A stretch of DNA of 64,000 bases from UBA5796 sp040752455 (lineage in GTDB: Bacteria; Chloroflexota; Anaerolineae; Anaerolineales; Villigracilaceae). Positions 6,923 through 15,604 of this stretch are shown here, in pieces. The stretch lies in assembly GCA_049324115.1 (NCBI GenBank), contig JBMOMN010000048.1:62001-126000 (forward strand), read 5' to 3'. The notes below the pieces were generated by a model that saw only the letters and a program-made list of their open reading frames with translations, was not told the origin of the DNA and ran no database searches. The stretch's first letter is position 1; each line of letters begins with the position of its first letter. The position numbers and the translations under genes are program-made.

Positions 6923-9361
6923 ATGACCACCTTACTCGACCTCTTCAAAACCATGGACTACGGCCCCGCGCCCGAATCCCCCTCTGCCGTCAACGCCTGG
7001 CTGGATGAGCACGGGCGCAAGTTCGGGCTGTTCATCAACGACCAGTGGGTCACGCCCAAGGATGCCAAATATTATCCGAGCGAAGACCCGTCCAACGGGG
7101 AACTGCTGGCCGAGACCACCCAGGCAGGCAAACCGGAAGTAGACGCTGCCGTAGCCGCGGCCCGGGCCGCCTTCGAAACCTGGAGCCGGACACCCGGCGT
7201 GGTCCGCGCCCGCTACCTGTACGCCATCGCCCGCAACATCCAGAAGCACCACCGCCTGCTGGCCGTGCTCGAAAGCATGGACAACGGCAAGCCCATCCGT
7301 GAATCGCGTGACATTGACGTGCCGCTGCTGGCCCGTCACTTTTATTATTACGCCGGCTGGGCCCAACTCATGGAAACCGAACTGCGCGACTACCAGCCGG
7401 TCGGCGTGGTCGGGCAGATCATCCCCTGGAACTTCCCGCTGCTGATGCTGGCCTGGAAGATCGCCCCGGCAATTTCAATGGGCAACACCGTCGTGCTCAA
7501 GCCCGCCTCGTACACCCGCCTGAGCGCCTTACTCTTCGCCGAGATCGTCGCCGAAGCGGGCCTGCCGCCCGGCGTGGTCAACGTCATTACCGGCAGCAGC
7601 CAGGCCGGTTCGATGCTGGTCGAACATCCCGATGTGGACAAGGTCGCCTTCACCGGCTCGACCGACGTGGGCCGCATTTTACGGAGGCAGACCGCCGGGT
7701 CCGGCAAGAAGCTCTCGCTCGAACTGGGCGGCAAGTCGCCCTTCATCGTGTTCGAGGATGCAGATTTGGACGGGGCCGTCGAAGGCGTCGTGGATGCGAT
7801 CTGGTTCAACCAGGGCCAGGTCTGCTGCGCCGGGTCCCGCCTGCTGGTCCAGGAAAACGTCGCTGAGAAATTCATCCGCAAGCTCAAAAACCGGATGGGT
7901 CACATGCGGGTCGGCGATCCGCTCGACAAGGCCATCGACATGGGCGCCATCGTGGACAAGTCGCAATGGGAGACGGTGGACGGCTGGGTCAAGACGGGGA
8001 TGAGCGAGGGCGGGGACGCCTTCCAGCCGGACATCAAGCTGCCCGAAAAGGGTCTGTTCTACAAGCCCACCCTCATCACGGGGCTGGACCCTGCGGCGGC
8101 TACCGTTCAAGAGGAGATCTTTGGCCCGGTGCTGGTCTCGTTAACTTTCCGCACTCCGAGCGAGGCCGTGGAACTGGCGAACAACACCCGCTATGGGCTG
8201 GCCGCCAGCGTGTGGAGCGACAACGTGAACCTGGCGCTGGACGTGGCGAGCCGGATCAAGGCCGGGTCGGTCTGGGTCAATTGCACCAACCTGTTCGACG
8301 GCGCTTCTGGTTTTGGGGGGTATCGAGAATCGGGATTTGGGAGAGAAGGCGGCAAGGAGGGTCTGTTCGAATACGTGAGGCCGATCTGGATGGATCGCCC
8401 GCGGCCTGACTTCAAGCTGACGGAGGGAGCGAAGTGGGGCGAACATATTCCTGCGCGTCCCGCTGCCCCGACAGTTGGTCGGGCAAACGGACGTGATCTC
8501 CCCCGTGTCGACCGCACGCCAAAGATGTACATCGGCGGCAAACAGGTCCGCCCTGATGGCGCGTACACGTTGACGGTGCTCGGCGCGAAGGGAAAGATCG
8601 TTGGGCAGGTCGGCGACGGCAACCGCAAGGACATCCGCAACGCGGTCGAAGCGGCTCATGCGGCCCATATAGCCAAGCCCGGCTGGGCCATGCGGCACGG
8701 ATTCAACCGCTCGCAGATCCTGTATTTCATCGCCGAAAACCTGGACGCCCGCAACGCCGAGTTCGCAAAGCGGATTGTCGAAATGACAGGACGCACGCAA
8801 AAAGCCGCGCAAGCCGAAGTGGACGCGGCGGTCGAAAGGTTATTCTCTTATGCGGCCTGGGCCGATAAGTACGGCGGTTCTGTGCAAGAGACTACCTTGA
8901 AGGGGGTCACGGTGGGCGTCAATGAGCCTGTCGGTGTGATCGGCATTGCCTGCCCGGATGAATATCCGCTGCTGGGATTTGTCTCGCTCATGGCGCCCGC
9001 GATCGCACGCGGCAACACCGTCGTGATGATTCCCAGCCAGCAGTATCCACTCTCCGCGACGGATTTCTACCAGGTGCTCGATACGTCCGACGTGCCGGGC
9101 GGCGTGGTCAACATCGTCACCGGCGACCGCGACCACCTGATCAAGACTCTCGTCCAGCACGAGGATGTGGACTCGGTCTGGTACTTTGGCTCAGCCGAGG
9201 GCTGCTATCACGTCGAGTTCGAGTCGGCTGCCAACATGAAGCGGACGTGGGTCGGCTACGGCCTTCCGCGCGACTGGATGGACCGCGAGCAGGGCGAAGG
9301 TCACGAGTTCCTGCATGAGGCGACGCAGGTGAAGAATATCTGGGTGCCGACGGGGGAGTAG
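6923..9361 (+). CDS. ALDH16-type double-domain aldehyde dehydrogenase
   Basis: An 812-residue NAD(P)-dependent aldehyde dehydrogenase with two ALDH modules. The first (about 1-510) is complete, with Glu in LELGGKSP (about 266) and the catalytic cysteine in GQVCCAGSR (about 300). The second (about 530-812) keeps part of the nucleotide-binding fold (NEPVGVIGIACPDEYPL) but stops before any catalytic Cys region, so it is non-catalytic. Length and layout match the ALDH16 family. With deoC nearby, the probable role is oxidation of acetaldehyde from deoxyribose phosphate. The start has no strong ribosome site (GGAGTTTTTT). Confidence 0.9.
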   Translation: MTTLLDLFKTMDYGPAPESPSAVNAWLDEHGRKFGLFINDQWVTPKDAKYYPSEDPSNGELLAETTQAGKPEVDAAVAAARAAFETWSRTPGVVRARYLYAIARNIQKHHRLLAVLESMDNGKPIRESRDIDVPLLARHFYYYAGWAQLMETELRDYQPVGVVGQIIPWNFPLLMLAWKIAPAISMGNTVVLKPASYTRLSALLFAEIVAEAGLPPGVVNVITGSSQAGSMLVEHPDVDKVAFTGSTDVGRILRRQTAGSGKKLSLELGGKSPFIVFEDADLDGAVEGVVDAIWFNQGQVCCAGSRLLVQENVAEKFIRKLKNRMGHMRVGDPLDKAIDMGAIVDKSQWETVDGWVKTGMSEGGDAFQPDIKLPEKGLFYKPTLITGLDPAAATVQEEIFGPVLVSLTFRTPSEAVELANNTRYGLAASVWSDNVNLALDVASRIKAGSVWVNCTNLFDGASGFGGYRESGFGREGGKEGLFEYVRPIWMDRPRPDFKLTEGAKWGEHIPARPAAPTVGRANGRDLPRVDRTPKMYIGGKQVRPDGAYTLTVLGAKGKIVGQVGDGNRKDIRNAVEAAHAAHIAKPGWAMRHGFNRSQILYFIAENLDARNAEFAKRIVEMTGRTQKAAQAEVDAAVERLFSYAAWADKYGGSVQETTLKGVTVGVNEPVGVIGIACPDEYPLLGFVSLMAPAIARGNTVVMIPSQQYPLSATDFYQVLDTSDVPGGVVNIVTGDRDHLIKTLVQHEDVDSVWYFGSAEGCYHVEFESAANMKRTWVGYGLPRDWMDREQGEGHEFLHEATQVKNIWVPTGE

Positions 9362-9407
9362 AGCAGAGATTAGAGATTGGATGATTAGAGAGTAGTGCGT
9401 ATTGCGT

Positions 9408-9436
9408 AAGACCTCCGAGGGTGGCTCGGAGGTCTT
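9408..9436. terminator. Perfect 12-bp hairpin after the ALDH gene
   Basis: AAGACCTCCGAG and its exact complement flank a five-base loop (GGTGG), 47 bases after the ALDH stop and before the convergent HicA-like gene. The tract after the stem is GGGTTT, a weak U-run, so a shared terminator is likely but not certain. Confidence 0.6.
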
Positions 9437-9459
9437 GGGTTTAGTGAGCGATTTACGAT

Positions 9460-9762
9460 TTAGATTCCAAACTTCCCGCGTATGATCGTTTCATATTCTT
9501 CGGCAGTCAGAGGGCATTCGGTTAAATCTTCGAACTGACGAGTGTCCAATCTGAGAGAATTTTGTATCTGCTTTATGAAGCCCGTTGAAACCGACTTTGA
9601 CCCGCCATGCAGATTTGGCAGGGTGAGTCTTAACACTTTCTTTCCGTCAAGACAATACCAATAGACAGGATGCGGCGCTCGCCTCTTTGATTGCGACGGT
9701 TGCAAGGAAAGTTTCTTTATCACTTCCCCGAAATCAGATGCCGTTACGTTGCGCCACTTCAT
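9460..9762 (-). CDS. HicA-like toxin candidate
   Basis: A 100-residue basic protein whose first 60 residues show a HicA-like pattern: a short helix (DFGEVIKKLSL), a basic strand pair around HPVYWYCLDGKKVLRLTLP and a Gly/Ser/Lys-rich loop ending in a helix. It lacks the classic GSHxxF histidine, so it is diverged. It follows the HicB-like gene by six bases on the same strand. An RNase role is inference. The locus is AT-richer than average. Confidence 0.55.
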   Translation of the reverse strand: MKWRNVTASDFGEVIKKLSLQPSQSKRRAPHPVYWYCLDGKKVLRLTLPNLHGGSKSVSTGFIKQIQNSLRLDTRQFEDLTECPLTAEEYETIIRGKFGI

Positions 9763-9768
9763 AAGCGT

Positions 9769-10218
9769 CTATTTGGTTAGTTTGATAGTTTTGTGCAATA
9801 CAGAAAGCCAGGTTTTCGGCAAATCACCTAACTCCTCTGGTGGAATATCGGTCAATTCTTCATATAAATCCAGAATAGCCAACTTTAGATTCATCAAGGC
9901 TTCTGCTTCAGTGACACCTTCGCCAAACACTTCAATTTCAGGAAAACTAGCGATAACGGTATCTTCGCTAGTGTATTCCTCAATCGAGATGATTAATGGC
10001 TCAACTAAAGCATAATTTTCATCGCCCAATTCTCTGATTTGCGTGTTGTATTTTACTGGCCTTTCTTGAACGTCAACTCTCAATTGACCAGTTTGATTGG
10101 TTAAAGTCTCCAGTCGTTCAAGAATGCTTGATCCCGTTGTTGCGGCAACCGTGCCTTGATAGAACAATTCTTCAACACGCGGAATTTCAGTGCGTGATTG
10201 TTGAAAGGGACTTGTCAT
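9769..10218 (-). CDS. HicB-like antitoxin with an extra N-terminal domain
   Basis: A 149-residue protein. Residues about 75-120 carry a HicB-like core (VIASFPEIEVFGEGVTEAEALMNL region), the partial RNase H-like fold typical of HicB antitoxins. The first 70 residues are an unrelated extension with no DNA-binding motif that I can name. It lies between two partners: it overlaps the upstream gene by ATGA and is followed six bases later by the HicA-like gene. An antitoxin role is inferred from this arrangement. Confidence 0.6.
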   Translation of the reverse strand: MTSPFQQSRTEIPRVEELFYQGTVAATTGSSILERLETLTNQTGQLRVDVQERPVKYNTQIRELGDENYALVEPLIISIEEYTSEDTVIASFPEIEVFGEGVTEAEALMNLKLAILDLYEELTDIPPEELGDLPKTWLSVLHKTIKLTK

Positions 10219-10922
10219 TTAAAGCCTCCATACCTGGCTAAAAATTTATCCGAAATATCCAAAATTTGTTGATTTCCTGATTTTAGAAAATCGCCCAAGT
10301 TCTTGGATCGAGTTTCAGGAGGGAAATTTGGCTCGTTTTTATATAAATCAAAATCCAAGAAGACGGCTGCAGATGGGAGTTTGCTTTTTACATCGCTAGA
10401 CTCGAAAAGATTTGCTAATTGCTCCGATTTCATTGGTCCCAATGTGAAATTAGCCTTGTACTCTCCAAGTGCCAATGTTAGTGGAAAGCCAAGATCTTCT
10501 GGATGGCCACCGAGAGAAGCCCAATCTTCTTCGCCTAATTTGAACAACTCCTCGCGCATTTTCGACACAAGCAATTTGAAATGCTGTCTTTTCGCAAGTT
10601 GAATGATTCTTAGACCTACCCGATCAATATTTTCAATTTGTAATAGATCGAGAACCCAAGTCGAGAATTCCAAAGCGCGCTCGGAAAACTGAGTGGGATT
10701 CTCTGGCAATTCCATTACTACGCTGGTGTTCTTGAAGCCAGCGTTTAGAAAGGTGGAACCACTTTTATTGTGAACAGACACCTGATTGTTAGATATCCGC
10801 CACTCCGATAAATCGGAAGTCCACTGCCATTTAGCCGCAATCTTGCCCCGATTATCAAACAGGTTAGCGGAGGCGGGATACCTAGTTTCGAAAACGATTT
10901 TCCAAATTTTCAGAACGGTCAT
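10215..10922 (-). CDS. TIGR04255-like protein heading a HicAB-like operon
   Basis: A 235-residue AT-rich gene, first in a three-gene minus-strand operon, coupled by ATGA to the HicB-like gene. The pattern of a strand-rich start, an ENIDRVGLRIIQL motif near residues 118-130 and a C-terminal DISDKFLARYGG tail recalls the sporadically distributed TIGR04255 family of unknown function. No catalytic residues are evident. Its place with a toxin-antitoxin pair suggests a sensor or accessory role, which is inference. Confidence 0.5.
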   Translation of the reverse strand: MTVLKIWKIVFETRYPASANLFDNRGKIAAKWQWTSDLSEWRISNNQVSVHNKSGSTFLNAGFKNTSVVMELPENPTQFSERALEFSTWVLDLLQIENIDRVGLRIIQLAKRQHFKLLVSKMREELFKLGEEDWASLGGHPEDLGFPLTLALGEYKANFTLGPMKSEQLANLFESSDVKSKLPSAAVFLDFDLYKNEPNFPPETRSKNLGDFLKSGNQQILDISDKFLARYGGFK

Positions 10923-11205
10923 AAGTAATTATTTTGTTTGCGAAGCCCTAATTGATTTGCCTCATTATATCACCAGCAGGAGACTTGAAGGCCAGGCGTT
11001 CCGCGCTGTTTCTCCTGCGGCGGGGAGGTGGGCACCGCAACGGGGATGGAATCCCCGTGCTAATCATACAAAGTCCTTCGGACTGGGGGAGGCTGTCCGT
11101 GCGGGGGGTGGTGGTCAACGGGCTTTGTCACGGAATCGCGGACGAGAACGGATAAACGGCGCGCAAAAGACCGCCAACAAACGGCGGGATCTCGGAAGAC
11201 TTGCT

Positions 11206-11763
11206 TTACCCTCCTCCCATAATTGCCATCGTCCCAGGTTCGACCAGTTGGCGAAAGAGTTCATTCATTTTCTCTGCGGGGAAGGGGTAGTGGTTGTCGA
11301 TCCACCAGGTCATTAACGCAATAAACGAACTGGCGACATAGTGCGCCAATAATTCAGGCGGGATGTTCTTATTTTTCTTGGGCAGCGCTGATTTCAAGTG
11401 GTCGAGCAGGTAACCGTATAAATATTTCTGAACATGGGTCAGCGTGATGTAGCCTCCCCGCTGCTTTTGCACCTGCTGGAACATGGCAAGACTCAACGCC
11501 CAGGGACTCTCGTTGTCGTACTCTGTCCCTGACAAGAATTCCTCGAACTGCGCACGCAGGGGTTCGAAACCGCTCAGGAGGAGTTGATCCAGGCTTTCGA
11601 AGTGGGCATAGAAAGTGGAACGTCCCACGTTGGCACGGTCAATCACATCCTGCACCGTGACCTTTTCATATCCCTTTTCCAATATCAATTCGCTCAAGGC
11701 ATTTTGTAGCAATTGTCGTGTCCGCTGGATGCGGCGGTCTTCGGGTTTGATTTTTGGGGGCAT
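11206..11763 (-). CDS. TetR family repressor
   Basis: A 185-residue TetR regulator. The N-terminal helix-turn-helix spans about residues 15-60 with VTVQDVIDRANVGRSTFYAHF; the rest is a helical ligand/dimer domain of the type seen in DhaS/YkgD-like regulators. It is divergent from the ABC exporter genes at 12031-15179, so it probably represses them and relieves repression when a ligand binds. A palindrome GAACACAGTGTTC overlaps the transcription start of that operon and is the best operator candidate. A mobile repeat sits between the two genes. Confidence 0.9.
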   Translation of the reverse strand: MPPKIKPEDRRIQRTRQLLQNALSELILEKGYEKVTVQDVIDRANVGRSTFYAHFESLDQLLLSGFEPLRAQFEEFLSGTEYDNESPWALSLAMFQQVQKQRGGYITLTHVQKYLYGYLLDHLKSALPKKNKNIPPELLAHYVASSFIALMTWWIDNHYPFPAEKMNELFRQLVEPGTMAIMGGG

Positions 11764-11781
11764 GGTTTACTCCTGTTTCCA

Positions 11782-11870
11782 TATGTCATTGCGAGGGCGA
11801 AGCCCGAAGCAATCTCCTTGTTAGTTGGGGATTGCTTCGTCGGGAAAATCACCCTCCTCGCAATGACATA
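11782..11870. mobile_element. MITE-like element, copy 1
   Basis: An 89-base element with perfect 15-base terminal inverted repeats (TATGTCATTGCGAGG) and an inner stem CGAAGCAATC/GATTGCTTCG. Related copies lie at 15181 and 41831. No coding capacity, so it is a non-autonomous element. It sits between the TetR gene and the exporter promoter. Confidence 0.75.
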
Positions 11871-11936
11871 GTCTATCTTTCCTGAACAAATCGCTCCTCG
11901 ATGTTCAATAACTTACAGATCTCAACACATTGATTG

Positions 11937-11979
11937 TTGACTTCTTTTCACCGTTCCCGTATAACCGAACACAGTGTTC
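11937..11979 (+). promoter_or_regulatory. Promoter and TetR operator of the ABC exporter
   Basis: TTGACT (11937-11942) and TATAAC (11960-11965) are spaced by exactly 17 bases, a good housekeeping promoter. Two bases further, GAACAC-A-GTGTTC (11967-11979) is a perfect palindrome covering the expected transcription start, a typical position for a TetR-type operator. The ABC ATPase start lies about 50 bases downstream. Confidence 0.7.
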
Positions 11980-12030
11980 AGAAACGTATTTAGTGTACAT
12001 CAATTTCTTTCAGAAGAAAAGGAGCAAAAA

Positions 12031-12768
12031 ATGGAAACAAGTTTGGCAAGTAAAAATCGGGTGATGGTTCAGCCTGTCGTCGGAAATCACCTGATCGAGT
12101 TACGGCGAGTCTCCAAGGCGTATAACGTCGCCGCAGGGAAATTCCTTGCGCTCAAGGAAGTGGACATGCAAGCCAGTGCGGGCGAATTCGTCGCGGTGGT
12201 CGGCAAATCGGGGAGCGGGAAATCCACGCTCATCAACATGATCACGGGCATCGACACGCCGACTTCGGGTGAGGTATTCGTCGCTTCGACGGCTGTCCAT
12301 GCAATGGATCAGGAACAGTTGGCGATATGGCGTGGACGCCATGTGGGCGTGGTCTTTCAATTCTTTCAACTGCTCCCCACGTTGACCGTGGCAGAGAACG
12401 TCATCCTGCCGATGGACTTTTGCAATACGTTCCCTGTCAACGAGCGGCGGGAGCGCGCGATCTCCCTGCTGGAGAAAGTCGGCATTGCCGAACAAGCCGA
12501 TAAACTTCCCTCCGACCTCTCAGGCGGACAACAGCAACGCGCCGCGATTGCACGCGCCCTCGCAAATGACCCACCCCTCATCGCCGCGGATGAACCGACA
12601 GGCAATCTCGATTCGCACACGTCGGACGCGGTGATGGGTCTGTTCGCGGACCTCGCCGCGGAGGGCAAAACTGTGTTGATGGTGACACACGAACGTGATC
12701 TCACACGCTTCTTTACACGCTCCATCATGCTGGCAGATGGAGCGATAGCGAACGGAGGGAGCAAATGA
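12031..12768 (+). CDS. ABC transporter ATPase, MacB/LolD type
   Basis: A 245-residue ATP-binding subunit of the type VII mechanotransmission ABC family. Walker A GKSGSGKST, Q-loop FQFFQLL, signature LSGGQQQR, Walker B LIAADEPTGNLD and the switch His in VTHE are all present. I chose ATG 12031 because AAGGAG lies eight bases upstream; the frame is open 19 codons earlier without a ribosome site. It overlaps the permease gene by ATGA. The pair probably moves a substrate out of the membrane under TetR control. Confidence 0.93.
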   Translation: METSLASKNRVMVQPVVGNHLIELRRVSKAYNVAAGKFLALKEVDMQASAGEFVAVVGKSGSGKSTLINMITGIDTPTSGEVFVASTAVHAMDQEQLAIWRGRHVGVVFQFFQLLPTLTVAENVILPMDFCNTFPVNERRERAISLLEKVGIAEQADKLPSDLSGGQQQRAAIARALANDPPLIAADEPTGNLDSHTSDAVMGLFADLAAEGKTVLMVTHERDLTRFFTRSIMLADGAIANGGSK

Positions 12769-15179
12769 ACAGCCCGCGTTGGAAAAAATTATTACGCGAC
12801 CTGCAAGCCGCGCGCGGGCGCATGGCGATGATGGTCATTGCCATCGCCGTCAGCATTTTTAGCGTCGGCACGTTTCTGGGCGCTTATACCATTTCGATTC
12901 GTGAGATGAGGCGCAATTATCTCGGCACGAATCCCGCCTCGGCGTTCATCGAGTTGGATCGAGTGGACGATGCCCTCGTGAAAGCCGTCAGCCAAAGAGA
13001 AGGCATCTCGGAAGCCGAAGCAGCTTCATGGGTCGGAGCGAGAGCCGAAGTGAGTCCCAATGAGTGGATGCCTGTGTTACTGTTCGTCGTCCCCGATTTT
13101 GAAACATCGCATGTCAGCACGGTCGCTCCTGAGGCGGGGGAATATCCACCGTTGAGTCAAACCATTCTTGTCGAGCGCGAAGTCCTGCCGATGTTGGATT
13201 TGAAGATCGGCGATGCGATCACGATCCAAACGCCGAATGGTGCGAAGCAGGAAATAAAAATTTCGGGAACGGTGCATGACCCTGCGCTGGCGCCTGCGTG
13301 GCAGGAACAAACAGTGTATGGATACATCACGCCTGCCACACTGGCGACGCTCGGCGAAAGCGAGACCCTGCGCATTCTGAAAGTGACCGTGAGCGATAAG
13401 CCGTATGACCTTGCCGCGATCGAAGCGACGGTGAGCGAATTGGCGGTGTGGTTGAAGGCGCAGGGATATAAAGTGCATGAGATTCGCATTCCGCCGCCTG
13501 GCAAACATCCGCATCAAAGCCAGATGACCTCCGTGATCGGGTTGTTTCTCGTGTTCAGTTTTATGGCTTTGGTTTTGAGCGCTATTCTCACCGCAACGAT
13601 GATCAATGGCCTGCTGGCGCAGCAGATCCGCCAGATCGGCATCATGAAAGCCATCGGCGCGCGCACGCCGCAGATCACAGGTTTATATCTTGTGTTGATC
13701 GTTGCGCTTGGCCTGGCGGCTTCGTTGATCGGTGCGCCGTTGGGCGCGGCGGCGGGGCGCGGCTTCACGGGCGTGATCGCTCAACTTCTCAATCTCGAAA
13801 TTTACAGCGACGCCATTCCTGCCTGGGTCTATCTCGTTCTGTTTGCAATGGGCCTCCTCGTTCCGCTGCTTGTTGCATTGGATCCCATTCTCACGACGAC
13901 TCGTATCACCGTGCGGGAGACGCTTAACGATTACGGGATCAGTCGGGACGCTTCCGCCTCATCCTTAAGGGACGGCTGGCTCAGCCGCATTCGGTTTTTC
14001 GACAACACCCTGATCCTTGCCCTGCGCAATACCTTCCGCCGCCGCGGACGATTGATCCTCACGTTGAGTCTGCTCTCCGCGGCTGGCGCCATGTTCATGA
14101 CGGGCATCAATGTTCGCAGCGGCTGGGAAGCCTCTCTCGACCAATCCGCCGCAGACCGCCGTTACGATTTGGAGATCCGCTTCAACGCTCCTGTGCCTGC
14201 CGAGCAGGTTGACTCGTTGCTTGCGAATGTCCCTGGCGTGGAGAAAAGCGAATCGTGGAACCTGATGCCTGTCGCCTTGAATCGCCCCGACGGATTGGAG
14301 ATCGTACGAACCTACCCCGATGGCGGCCACGGCAGTTTCACGCTCCGTTCCTTCCCCTTGGACAGTGACCTGATCGCAACCCCTCTGCTCGCTGGTCGCT
14401 TTTTGCAGGCGGGCGATACCGATGCGGTTGTGTTAAATCAAAATGCCTGGGCATTCTTCCCCGAAGTAAAAGTGGGAGATGAGATCGAATTGCTGGTCGA
14501 GGGTGAGGTGAAAACCTTCCGTCTCGTGGGCGTGATCCAACAGACCCTTTCCCCATCTGCGGCGTATGTGCTGCCTGAAACCTTTGCCAGCGCAACGGGT
14601 CAACCCGTTGATATGGCGAATGCCGTCCGCATCGTGATGCGGGAACATGACGAAGAAGCGATGGCCTCCATCACTCGTGATGTCGAAGGGGCATTGTCGG
14701 CAGGGAACGTCAGTGTCAAGGTCACGGTGTCGGAAGCGTTATTGGGCGAAGCCATCAGCGGGCACGTCTATATCTTCATCGTCGCCTTGATGCTGATCTC
14801 AGCCGTCATGGCAGTGGTGGGCGGCCTGGGCCTGATGTCCAGCATGGGCACGAGCGTCATCGAGCGGACGCGTGAGTTCGGCGTGATGCGCGCCATCGGA
14901 GCAAAGTCAAAGACGATTCTGCGGAATATCATCAGCGAAGGAGTCTTCATCGGCCTGATGAGCTGGGTGATCTCATTGCCCTTATCCCTCCCACTATCAT
15001 TCGGCATTGACTACCTGATCGGTATGATGTCCTTCCGCTCGCCGTTGCCGTTGGTCGTTTCCCCGATCGGTTTGGCTGTCTGGGTGACGCTGATCATCGC
15101 AGGCTCTATTGCCGCAAGCGCCTATCCCGCCCAACAAGCCTCACGGCTGACGGTGAGAGAGACGCTGGCGTATGTTTAG
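12765..15179 (+). CDS. ABC permease with two FtsX domains
   Basis: An 804-residue permease partner of the preceding ATPase. It has an N-terminal membrane helix (about 20-45), an extracytoplasmic MacB-type periplasmic core domain, a first FtsX domain (about 260-380, four helices), a second anchor helix near 430 and core domain, and a second FtsX domain (about 660-800). This is the fused 10-helix layout of LolCE-like and bacitracin-type permeases. It could export a peptide, lipid or drug. A repeat element begins one base after its stop. Confidence 0.92.
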   Translation: MNSPRWKKLLRDLQAARGRMAMMVIAIAVSIFSVGTFLGAYTISIREMRRNYLGTNPASAFIELDRVDDALVKAVSQREGISEAEAASWVGARAEVSPNEWMPVLLFVVPDFETSHVSTVAPEAGEYPPLSQTILVEREVLPMLDLKIGDAITIQTPNGAKQEIKISGTVHDPALAPAWQEQTVYGYITPATLATLGESETLRILKVTVSDKPYDLAAIEATVSELAVWLKAQGYKVHEIRIPPPGKHPHQSQMTSVIGLFLVFSFMALVLSAILTATMINGLLAQQIRQIGIMKAIGARTPQITGLYLVLIVALGLAASLIGAPLGAAAGRGFTGVIAQLLNLEIYSDAIPAWVYLVLFAMGLLVPLLVALDPILTTTRITVRETLNDYGISRDASASSLRDGWLSRIRFFDNTLILALRNTFRRRGRLILTLSLLSAAGAMFMTGINVRSGWEASLDQSAADRRYDLEIRFNAPVPAEQVDSLLANVPGVEKSESWNLMPVALNRPDGLEIVRTYPDGGHGSFTLRSFPLDSDLIATPLLAGRFLQAGDTDAVVLNQNAWAFFPEVKVGDEIELLVEGEVKTFRLVGVIQQTLSPSAAYVLPETFASATGQPVDMANAVRIVMREHDEEAMASITRDVEGALSAGNVSVKVTVSEALLGEAISGHVYIFIVALMLISAVMAVVGGLGLMSSMGTSVIERTREFGVMRAIGAKSKTILRNIISEGVFIGLMSWVISLPLSLPLSFGIDYLIGMMSFRSPLPLVVSPIGLAVWVTLIIAGSIAASAYPAQQASRLTVRETLAYV

Positions 15180-15180
15180 T

Positions 15181-15279
15181 TATGTCATTGTGAGGAGGAC
15201 GTAGCCCGACGAAGCAATCTTCTGTTCAATAAGGGGATTGCTTCGTCGCAAAGAGCAAGAGCGTTTCTCGCAATGACAA
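15181..15279. mobile_element. MITE-like element, copy 2
   Basis: Related to the element at 11782, with outer arms TATGTCATTGTGAGG and CTCGCAATGACA and an inner CGAAGCAATC/GATTGCTTCG stem. It starts right after the permease stop and ends 24 bases before a 47-codon gene, so it may affect transcript ends between them. Confidence 0.7.
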
Positions 15280-15302
15280 AAATATAAAAAGGAGAATCAA
15301 AA

Positions 15303-15446
15303 ATGGAACAAAAAGTTGACAACAAAAAGAAGATCGTAAAAGGTATCGCCTGGGCAGTGGTCATCCTCGCCCTGCTGGGAACCATGCACATCCTGGTCAA
15401 TTATTTTGATCTGTTCGAATTCCTGCAGAAACTACACGGAGGATAG
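15303..15446 (+). CDS. 47-residue single-span membrane peptide
   Basis: A short frame with a strong ribosome site (AAAAGGAGAATCAAAA before ATG). The peptide begins MEQKVDNKKK, then has one hydrophobic span of about 19 residues (IAWAVVILALLGTMHILV, residues 15-32) and an amphipathic tail ending in LHGG. The basic start predicts a cytoplasmic N-terminus. It lies directly after the ABC exporter, so it may be a small regulatory subunit of that transporter, like other one-helix peptides that bind membrane complexes. That role is inference. Confidence 0.65.
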   Translation: MEQKVDNKKKIVKGIAWAVVILALLGTMHILVNYFDLFEFLQKLHGG

Positions 15447-15604
15447 ATAAAAGAGATCCTTTGGGATTTGGCGGTCCTCGAAGGTTTGAAAGGGAACAAA
15501 CTTTGCCAGATCCAGGAACAGTTGCTGCCCGTCCGGGAGACGATGGAAATCGAAGACCCGGACGGCGAGCAATTGGCCGTACTCAAAAAGGGAGCAGTCT
15601 CGCA

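Noticed and set aside
10923..11205. A small gene between the TIGR04255-like and TetR genes
   Set aside because: Frames there are broken and of low complexity, without ribosome sites; it looks like decayed DNA.
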